Positions 55,333 to 63,011 of a stretch of DNA of 64,000 nucleotides are shown here, one piece after another (positions within the stretch are counted from its first letter, which is position 1; the number at the start of each line of letters is the position of its first letter). Source of the stretch: Trichomonas vaginalis G3. Taxonomy: Eukaryota; Parabasalia; Trichomonadida; Trichomonadidae. A program made the translations under genes and the position numbers. The DNA is taken from the NCBI RefSeq assembly GCF_026262505.1, contig NC_067208.1, positions 15,633,962 to 15,697,961 of the forward strand, written 5' to 3'. The notes below the pieces were generated by a model. That model was not told the DNA's origin. It saw nothing but the letters and a program-made list of their open reading frames with translations, and did no database searches.

Positions 55333-55700
55333 CATCTGGCTTCCCACCGCATAAGATATTCATACGTGTTTGTAAGACATTCATTAAACTTCTTTTCTAT
55401 TGCATCTAATCTTGCGTTATTTTTTTCAATAACTTGTCTGTATTCTTCATCATCTCCAGCAGTGTTTGGGTCTTCACGTTTAAAATATTCATTGTTAACC
55501 AATTTTTTATCTACAAATTTTATTAGTGTTTGATTCACTTCGTTATGATAACGGTCATATTCTTTCAATACGTAAGTGAAGACAAAATGCGTCGTACCTT
55601 CAATCTTAAAGCTTAAAGAACTTTCAACACAGTTTTGAGGGTCTGTCAGTGCGTCAATGAGATAGTATTCGAAGTCAGTCAATAATCTTTTTAAAGTCAT
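55326..55700 (-). CDS. Conserved Polinton protein, 124 aa (family of 3,083)
   Basis: MTLKRLLTDFEYYLIDALTD, then THFVFTYVLKEYDRYHNEVN, LIKFVDKKLVNNE and a coiled-coil end (KNNARLDAIEKKFNECLTNT). It matches the element A 151-aa protein but lacks its Lys/Glu tail. Function unknown. Divergent from the KilA-N gene with a 103-bp AT-rich promoter between them. Confidence 0.6.
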   Translation of the reverse strand: MTLKRLLTDFEYYLIDALTDPQNCVESSLSFKIEGTTHFVFTYVLKEYDRYHNEVNQTLIKFVDKKLVNNEYFKREDPNTAGDDEEYRQVIEKNNARLDAIEKKFNECLTNTYEYLMRWEARWK

Positions 55701-55803
55701 TTCATACAGGATAAAATTTAATGTTGTGAAGAAATAGTGTTTATCTCAGAAAAAATAACGCTAATTTTATTTTTATTTATTTTTTTATTGTATGTAAGAA
55801 GTA

Positions 55804-56631
55804 ATGTCAACATTAGAGAACACAACAATTGCTATCGTTCATGAAGCCATAAATGAAGAATACGAGTACATACAATATAACAAACAACTTCGCCTCATTC
55901 GTTCGGTCAAAGATGACATGTACCAAATGCAAAGTATAATGAATGCTCTTCGTTCTACAAAGCAAGCATATCATTGGTTTGAAAACCAACAGACAAAAGA
56001 ACTTTTAGAAGAATTTCCTCATATGATTGCTTCCCTCGGAAAACCGAGAGAAGAGATTCCGTACGAAAATCGCAAGAATTTGGCTCCTGGTTTGAAAGGT
56101 TATTATGTTCATAGACTTTTAGTAAACGCTGTAGCAATGTGGGCTTCACCTCGTTATGCCTGTTATATTTTCATGATGTTAGATGAACTATATAAAGCAG
56201 AACGTGGAGAGATGGAAAAGAAACTTCAAGCAAAAGATGAAGTCATTGAATCCAAAGACAAAAGCATACAGAAAAGAATACCGCGTTCAGTACCAAAAGG
56301 AAAGGAAAAGAGTTATAAGTATATGATATATACTGAAGAGTTGGAGAAAGAAGAAGACAGAGATATGGTTATGTTGCATTTAGTGAGAAGAAACAACAAG
56401 AGCTTTTATGACTTAGCTAAAATATATAAATCTGACAGAAACTGGTTCTATCGTGAAAACTTACCGATTTCAATGACACCGAATGAGCAAATAAAGGAAA
56501 TTGTCAAAAATACTCTTCCTCAAACACACTATGACATCAAAGGTTGCACAATACTTACATTCAAAGAAGACTTACCATTGTTAAAGGAAAAAATAACAGA
56601 GTATTTCGATAACTTCAAAGAGGAAGAATGA
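55804..56631 (+). CDS. KilA-N domain protein, 275 aa
   Basis: KilA-N at about residues 45-140: AYHWFENQQTKELLEEFPHM, then GLKGYYVHRLLVNAVAMWAS, PRYACYIFMMLDELYKAE (the W-S-P-x-F/Y-A signature). A charged linker precedes a C-terminal domain (SYKYMIYTEELEKEEDRDMV; NKSFYDLAKIYKSDRNWFYR) like the DUF3627-type domains that follow KilA-N in large DNA viruses. KilA-N is a DNA-binding module; a regulatory or nuclease-associated role is usual. It is whole. The hairpin CTCGGAAAACCGAG lies in its coding region, and a relic of this gene is at 4,483-4,530. Confidence 0.8.
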   Translation: MSTLENTTIAIVHEAINEEYEYIQYNKQLRLIRSVKDDMYQMQSIMNALRSTKQAYHWFENQQTKELLEEFPHMIASLGKPREEIPYENRKNLAPGLKGYYVHRLLVNAVAMWASPRYACYIFMMLDELYKAERGEMEKKLQAKDEVIESKDKSIQKRIPRSVPKGKEKSYKYMIYTEELEKEEDRDMVMLHLVRRNNKSFYDLAKIYKSDRNWFYRENLPISMTPNEQIKEIVKNTLPQTHYDIKGCTILTFKEDLPLLKEKITEYFDNFKEEE

Positions 56632-56687
56632 AAAAAAATCTAAGCTAATTTTATTTTTTTATAAAATTTTATCTCATATGAAAGAAC

Positions 56688-56903
56688 ATGAATTTAGAAT
56701 ATTCGGAACTCATGACAGAAGAAGAGAACGAACAACATGTAAAAGATTATGCAAAATTTCTGAAGACATACAAAGCATTTAAACAATATCTAAATGCTTC
56801 TAAAGATTATGCAAAATTTCTGAAGGTATATAAAGCTTATGAAAAAGCGTATGAAAAGTTTATACATTGGGGAATTGTTGTAAAATATCGATATGAAGAC
56901 TAA
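56688..56903 (+). CDS. 71-aa protein with internal repeat
   Basis: MNLEYSELMTEEENEQHVKD, then two copies of KDYAKFLK[T/V]YKA[F/Y], and an aromatic end (FIHWGIVVKYRYED). Probably helical. It follows the KilA-N gene with a similar leader. Function unknown. Confidence 0.5.
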   Translation: MNLEYSELMTEEENEQHVKDYAKFLKTYKAFKQYLNASKDYAKFLKVYKAYEKAYEKFIHWGIVVKYRYED

Positions 56904-56921
56904 CCAAAAATATATTTTTGC

Positions 56922-57395
56922 TTAAATAGCTTCAGGGTCTATTTCTTCAACCATTTCACTTCCTTCGTCAATGTCAATAGAAGCTTCTTCAACCTTTGGT
57001 AAGAATTTCTGTATAACATCTTTGTTCGTTATTGTCTTCAGAGATGAAGGATAATATTTCACATTTGTTTCACCTTTCTTATATTCTTTCTGTTCGGAAA
57101 GATTTAAAGCAATACTGAAGAAGTCAATGTTAGAGTTCTTTATGACAGTATAATGAGTATCTTTGACATTCACGAAGAAACTCTTTTGTTTCAAAACTAC
57201 TGCTAACTCTTGTGAAGTATAACGTTTGCGGTCAATGACGATAGCTAATGGTCTGACATACTGACCAAACTTAGATTCTTTCACAAACTTCTTGTTAAAG
57301 ATAACATTAACATTTGAAGCATTATTGAACTCATTCTTGATGGCAGTAGCGAGAGCATTGTATGAAAAGAACTTGCAATCTTGCATGTGTTTCAT
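56922..57395 (-). CDS. Conserved Polinton protein, 157 aa (family of 2,647 and 18,846)
   Basis: CKFFSYNALATAIKNEFNNA, then VNVIFNKKFVKESKFGQYVR, PLAIVIDRKRYTSQELAVVL and an acidic tail (EASIDIDEGSEMVEEIDPEA). The acidic tail resembles that of the element A member (EEENIDIDPEMF). Small beta-rich protein with acidic tail; an ssDNA-binding role is possible but unproven. Confidence 0.6.
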   Translation of the reverse strand: MKHMQDCKFFSYNALATAIKNEFNNASNVNVIFNKKFVKESKFGQYVRPLAIVIDRKRYTSQELAVVLKQKSFFVNVKDTHYTVIKNSNIDFFSIALNLSEQKEYKKGETNVKYYPSSLKTITNKDVIQKFLPKVEEASIDIDEGSEMVEEIDPEAI

Positions 57396-57484
57396 TAAAA
57401 TAAAAATATTAAATTATTTTGAAAAATAACTTTAAAAAATCTAATCTAATTTTTTCAAAAAATATTTTTTATTTCCTACTAAAG

Positions 57485-58315
57485 ATGTATCGGAAGTTGT
57501 CTAAGTTAGAACACTCGGAAATAAAACAACTTCTTACAGAAGCTAACATAGATGTTGCAAAGCATTACGCAACAAACAAAAAAGCACTCGCTGACATCCT
57601 CAATGACTATAATGATGCAATAACTTATGATAGAATTCATGATTACATTAATAACAAAACATTTCCTTTAAATGACGTTGCTATTGACTTATATCATAGA
57701 CGTTCAGTACCTCATGAAGTAAGAAGAGAAATGTTTGACATAACAAATGCAAACGTTGGTCATACTCGTAAAGCTCTTTCGCATGATGTTCGTCAAGAGA
57801 TGTTTGACCTTACGAACTCAAACGTTGGTGAAACAAGAAGAAGAGACGACACACTGAAACAACAGAGAAGAGAGATGTTTAAAAGTGCTATAGAACAAGT
57901 TCGCAAAGCTAATAATGTCATTCGTTCCATTGACGACAAACCAAAAGAAGGTGAGAGATGGTTAAAGAAAGATGAAGAGAATAGGAAGAGGAATGTGAAG
58001 ACAGGCAATAGACTCATTGACTTTAACATCGAAGCTTTAGATGAACCAAACAGAGACTACTTACACAAACATTTCGGTAAGGTTTTCATGAGACTCTTAG
58101 AGAAAATTAAAATAAACTCACAACAGAGATGGATGGTATGTTATAAACTTGGTGGAAAGTATGAATGTTCTACGTTAAACCTCAATAATATTGGAACACT
58201 ACTACATCAGCTCTTGAAGGAGAACTTTATATCAGAGATAGAAGCAAATGCTGCAGGTATTGTTGAAATGCACTATGACTTCTTCTTGACAAACATAAAG
58301 AATCTTACGAAATAA
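57485..58315 (+). CDS. PolB-adjacent protein, 276 aa (candidate terminal/primer protein)
   Basis: The ATG at 57,485 (MYRKLSKLEHSEIKQLLTEA) is preferred because upstream codons are leader-like AT-rich. The N-terminal domain matches the 370-aa element B protein that also precedes PolB. In the middle are three repeats of REMFD[I/L]TN[A/S]NVG[H/E]TR. The C-terminal part (LDEPNRDYLHKHFGKVFMRL; AAGIVEMHYDFFLTNIKNL) is compact. It ends 2 bp before the polymerase start. Confidence 0.6.
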   Translation: MYRKLSKLEHSEIKQLLTEANIDVAKHYATNKKALADILNDYNDAITYDRIHDYINNKTFPLNDVAIDLYHRRSVPHEVRREMFDITNANVGHTRKALSHDVRQEMFDLTNSNVGETRRRDDTLKQQRREMFKSAIEQVRKANNVIRSIDDKPKEGERWLKKDEENRKRNVKTGNRLIDFNIEALDEPNRDYLHKHFGKVFMRLLEKIKINSQQRWMVCYKLGGKYECSTLNLNNIGTLLHQLLKENFISEIEANAAGIVEMHYDFFLTNIKNLTK

Positions 58316-58317
58316 AG

Positions 58318-61293
58318 ATGTATGATTTAACAGAATATGAAGGCTTAACGATGTCAGATGTTAAGAAAGGCAAACCAAAAAAGAGACCATATAGAGATGA
58401 AAGCACACTGACAAATGACCAGAAAGCCATTTTGGAAGCTCTTAAGCAAACAGGAAACCCAGCACTTATAGAAAGCTTTTGGAAAGATAATGGTGAAAAG
58501 AAGTTTTATAAGAAGAGAAGCGGTCAGTTCTGGAAGTATCTTTGCACATTACCTATAAATCTTGAACGCTACCAAATCTTCAATGAACTGAACAAAAGAA
58601 CTGCAACACTTATGACAGAAGACAATTGTTTCGTTTATGCTTGCATTCAGGCTGGAGTAAATGAAGAAACTATTGACCACATGAGAGAAGTCATTCGTGT
58701 TAGAGACTTTCCTCAAAGTAAAGTACAAGAAATTTCTGACGCAACAGGTATAGCATTTAATGTTACCATTGGTTATTTCAATGACTCAAGACATAATGAA
58801 ATAAAGAGATACATACCAAAAGAATGTGAAACTGTTCGAACTATTGACTTACTTCTTGTTGAAGACCACTACATGCTAAATGAAAGACTTCCAATGACAA
58901 CATATTTCATTCGCAACTATATAGAAATTCTGAAGGTGGTGGTGGAATGAACATTGAGAAACAGATGAAGATTTATACAAAGAGAGAGTAAATATTAGTT
59001 CGCATGATAGAACAACACCGCTATGGGATGTTATGAAAACATTGTGGGAGTGCAAATATTTCGAACCTATTTCTTATGGAGAACTTTTCACATATACGAC
59101 TGACTTATATAAACAGAACCTTGCACCATTTAAAGATTTGACATATGCTCCAAAGTATTGTGTACAACTGAAGAAGAAAGCGAGTCAAAAGAAGTAAATA
59201 AAAATAAGTGCAAGTTCATTCCTGAGCACGTTTTCTTTGCTGACTTTGAGTGTAGTACGATGGCTTTCATAAAGCTTTTAACATCTGTTATGACAGTGAA
59301 GATGGTTCAGTGAGTGAAAGCATTTGGGGTCAAAACTGTGCAACAGAATTTTTGGCGACTTCCTGACAAGAGTTTAATATATTTCCATAACCTCAGTTAT
59401 GATATAAACTTCATCTTAAGACACATGACAGAAGTGAAAGGAACTCCCATCATTAAAGGTTCACGAACAATGCAAATAACTGGCTTATATAAAGGAAGGG
59501 CAATTATTATAAAAGACTCTTACAGTGTTATAAATAAGAAGCTTAAACTATTTCCTGCTATGTTTAACTTACAAACAGGACCGAAAGAAGTATTTCCATA
59601 TAACTACTACAGCAGTGTTTTGTTAGCAAATGACAACAGAACTGGTGTCATTTCTGAAGCATGTAAGTTTATCCAGGATGCAGATACATTCATGAAAACA
59701 TAGATTCCATCAAAGGTTGCAGAATAGATGAAAACCACTTCGACTTAGAAAAATATAGCACATTTTATTGCAAACAAGATGTAAGAATTTTAAGAGAAGG
59801 TTTTGTTAAGTTCCGCAATGACATATTGAAAGAATTTGATTTAAACGTTTATGACTACGTTAGTATTTGTTCTATTGCTAACAAATTGTTTGAGAACAGA
59901 GTGTACTTCCCGAATGGAAATTTATATGACCTCTCAAATAAACCAAGAGAATTTATTTCACGCTGTATTCAAGGTGGAAGATGTATGCTGTCAGATAACA
60001 TTGAAACAAAAGAGCGAAAAGAAACTCATTGCTGACTTCGACGCTGTTTCATTATATCCATCAGCTATAGCAAGACTTTATACTTTAGAAGGTATTCCAA
60101 AGTATGAAGGAAAGAAATGTTAAGCACAGAGTATCTCATGAGACATTTATTCGATGACGACCAAAAGGAACCCATTGGTGAAAAGTTTATGTCTGGCTTC
60201 TTTGTTCTCATTAAGATAACAGAGATTGGAATACATAGACACTTTCCTTTAATAGTTTGTGACCCTGAACTAAATCCAGAACTTAACGTTCCCAGAAGTT
60301 CAAACACTTGCTGTTTAATGTATGTTGACCATATAACATTACAAGACCTCATAAAATATCAAGGTGTCAAATGTGAAGTGTTGCAAGGATACTATTACGA
60401 TGGAAACAGAGATATTAGAATAAGAGATGAAGTAAAGAAGTTGTTTGAGTTAAGGTTAAAGTATAAGAAAGAAGGAAATCCTTTGCAAGAAAATATAAAG
60501 CTCATTCTGAACAGTATTTATGGCAAAACTATTCTATCTCCTATTGAGTCAAAAATAACCATAGTAAATGACAAAGATGCTATAAGATATGCCATCAGAA
60601 ACTACAACCATATAGTGAAGTTCGAAGGTTTGGATGGTTCAGATAAAACTATTTTCAAGCTAACGAAAAGCATTTGCAGACACTTTAACTTCTGTCCACT
60701 TGGTGTTAATATTCTGTCTATGTCGAAGAGAATAATGTGTGAAGTATTCTGTACTGCTGAAGATATGGGACTTCAAATATTTTACCAGGACTGTGATAGC
60801 ATGCATATTTTCAATGAAGACATACCAAAGCTTGCAGCAGAGTTTAAGAAGAGATACGGTCGCGAACTTATAGGAAAGAACCTTGGTCAATTTCATTCTG
60901 ACTTCGCAGAAATAACACCTGGAAAACAAAGTTTAGCATACAAGTCAATATTTTGTGGAAAGAAGACCTACATAGACTTACTCACGAACGATTTAAATGA
61001 AGTTGCATTCCATGCACGTTAAAGGTGTAAAACAAGACGTTCTTGCTTTAACAGCTAATGAAATGTTTCCTGAAGCTATACAATGCTATTACAATGAAGA
61101 TAAGAACATTCACATACCTGTTGGAACATATGACAAAGACTCTGAGTTCAGTTTAATGAAACTTTACAAAGCACTTCATGATGGTCAAGAGATTGGATTT
61201 GACTTATGTAAGTCTTCTAGTCCTTGCTTTGCTGAAAAGTTTAACTTCTCAATAACGACTAAAACAAGCTTTATTCGTAAGTTGAAGTTCTGA
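58318..61293 (+). pseudogene. Protein-primed family B DNA polymerase (element C), broken
   Basis: The N-terminal module (MTEDNCFVYACIQAGVNEET; LLLVEDHYMLNERLPMTT) is shared with element A. Exonuclease motifs (HVFFADFECST; YFHNLSYDINFILRHM), palm motif A (IADFDAVSLYPSAIAR), motif B (IKLILNSIYGKTILS) and motif C (FYQDCDSMHIF) are present. It ends with a thumb-like part (FSLMKLYKALHDGQEIGFDL). The gene has about five or six breaks, mostly in the middle. It is the only clearly decayed core gene of element C. Confidence 0.88.
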
Positions 61294-61317
61294 GGTCATT
61301 TATTTTTGTCAGCAATG

Positions 61318-62227
61318 AGGTCATTCGTGATAAAAATAAGCGCTAGCGGCAAGGCGAAGCCCATGAGGTCATTTACAATACTGCGATGGTAGAGTTTAAG
61401 AGTTGTGCTTCAATGTAGAGACAGTCCTTATGGTCTGGAGGTAAGAACACTGGGCAGTTATGGTCATGAGTGGAGAACATGTCTATCCAAAACTCACGAT
61501 TGAAGCCAGTTAATTTATAGTATTTAGGGTTAGGAAGTGGTGAAGTTCTTGTATGACCAATGAACTCATTTTCAACTCCCTTACTTAAGTTTGAATATAA
61601 TATAGCTTGCTTTCTATCCCAAATGCCAGGTGTTACAATCTTTGAAAATTCATTTTCCTCGGAAGCATTGCATCATAATTGAAAACATTCTTTGAAATCA
61701 TCATTGGTTCAGAGATTTGAAATCTTATACGTAATGGATTTTCTTTTTTTTAGCTACTTCATTGAATGGTGAAATATAACAAACTGACAGTCATGAGTTC
61801 CATCTTCATTTTCATTAAATTCATAATGAAAGTCTATAAGTTGTGGCTGACTACCTTCTTCTTTCAGTTGTGCAAGAAACTCACGTAAAGGCTGTAAAGT
61901 TTGTACTTCAATGTTGAACTTTTTCTCGAACATCTCATTAAATGAAATCATACATTGCAACAATGTTGTATCGTCTTTAAAGTATTTGTATATGTGAATG
62001 TTTTGGGCGCTTAAAGACTGTTCGTCATTTTCTATCTCGACTTGAAGTATAAAGTCAACCTTTCTGAAAGCACGTGTTATATACATAGATGTTATGCCAA
62101 TGTACTTCTCTTCATTTATGTTCACAATCCAGTCTGTTGGAAACTTAAACGTTACTCTGTTCCCCTTTATTTTGACGTCAGGGTTTTCACTACTGAACGC
62201 AACAGATAAAGGTATTTGTCTATACAT
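61318..62227 (-). pseudogene. FPxxW capsid-associated protein 2 (element C), broken
   Basis: The N-terminal half is clear: MYRQIPLSVAFSSENPDVKI, then VTFKFPTDWIVNINEEKYIG and the beta-rich DFILQVEIENDEQSLSAQNI. Later parts NPLRIRFQISEPMMISKNVF and the end CLYIEAQLLNSTIAVL are also coded. The family is the same as at 15,457, 24,516 and 44,861, giving element C two such genes. About two breaks. Lies between PolB and the major capsid gene. A GC hairpin (GGCGAAGCC, 61,353-61,361) lies in its 3' part or spacer. Confidence 0.55.
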
Positions 62228-62251
62228 TTAATTCGGATAAAAATAAACCAT

Positions 62252-62512
62252 TTACTCTTTCTTTGCTTCAGCTTCTTTAGCTTTTGCTTCAGCTTCTTCT
62301 CTAGCTTTCTTCGCCAGCAAACGTGGGTTCTTTTGTCTTCCAGCAGCTAATGCAGCAAGTTGTTTTTCACTAAGTTTTCTCTTTGGTCTCTCTGGCTTTT
62401 GTTCTTGTTTTTGTTCCTTCAGTTCGGATAAAATTTGCTCGCGAATTTCTTTCTTCAATGCTTCAACATCTATGACCCCTTGGGTCTTGTCCGTAGGGCT
62501 TGTCTGAGTCAT
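62252..62512 (-). CDS. Basic coiled-coil protein, 86 aa
   Basis: From MTQTSPTDKTQGVIDVEALK: helix (KKEIREQILSELKEQKQEQK), Lys-rich 'KRKLSEKQLAALAAGRQKNP' and an Ala/Glu/Lys tail. The codons for DKTQGV come from a GC hairpin (62,474-62,486). The 'KLSEKQLAAL..GR' segment resembles short DNA-binding AT-hook or histone-like motifs seen in core proteins. Placed beside the capsid gene; a genome-packing role is possible. Confidence 0.55.
   Translation of the reverse strand: MTQTSPTDKTQGVIDVEALKKEIREQILSELKEQKQEQKPERPKRKLSEKQLAALAAGRQKNPRLLAKKAREEAEAKAKEAEAKKE
62474..62486. repeat. GC hairpin GACCCCTTGGGTC
   Basis: Perfect 5+3+5 hairpin in frame near the start of the basic coiled-coil gene. Confidence 0.85.
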
Positions 62513-62557
62513 TTGACTGCAGATAAAAAACAAAATTAAAACTTTAACCGATGTAAA

Positions 62558-62984
62558 ATGAGCTTGTCAAAATCAGAGCGAGAGTCTATTATATTAAATG
62601 ACGCAAGAATACAACATCCTTTCTATTACGTAAGTCAGAGTAAAGATGGTAAAATATACGTAAGAAAAAGAAAGGTTCCATTAGCGAATGCAGAAAGCGA
62701 CAACATTAAGGTGCATGGCACCGAGGGCGAAGCCCATGTTAAAACCTTCTGTTCAAACTGAAAAGTCAATAGAACAAGAAGAAAAGAAGCCAGATGTACT
62801 TTCAATAACGAACCAAGAGCTTATTGCAAAGTTCGTGAATTTCATTGAAAAACAAACCGAGTCAAAGAACCCTGACCCACCAGTGAAAGAAGTTGAGACA
62901 AAAGAGAATGTACAGTTCATTGAAAATGTCAAGAAACAACTTCCACCACGAATGCCAAGAAGAAGAGTGAGAATAATGAAGTAA
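62558..62984 (+). pseudogene. Basic element protein before the capsid gene, broken
   Basis: Starts MSLSKSERESIILNDARIQH, then FYYVSQSKDGKIYVRKRKVP (compare the element A gene at 11,634). Further on are NQELIAKFVNFIEKQTESKN and the basic end PPRMPRRRVRIMK. Two GC hairpins (62,710-62,735) sit in the middle. About one break. A DNA-binding core protein is a reasonable guess. Confidence 0.45.
62710..62735. repeat. GC hairpins GGTGCATGGCACC and GGGCGAAGCCC
   Basis: Two perfect hairpins, 2 bp apart, same design as the pair at 44,725-44,750. Confidence 0.88.
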
Positions 62985-63011
62985 ATAGATATTTTTATCT
63001 GAAGTAAATAC

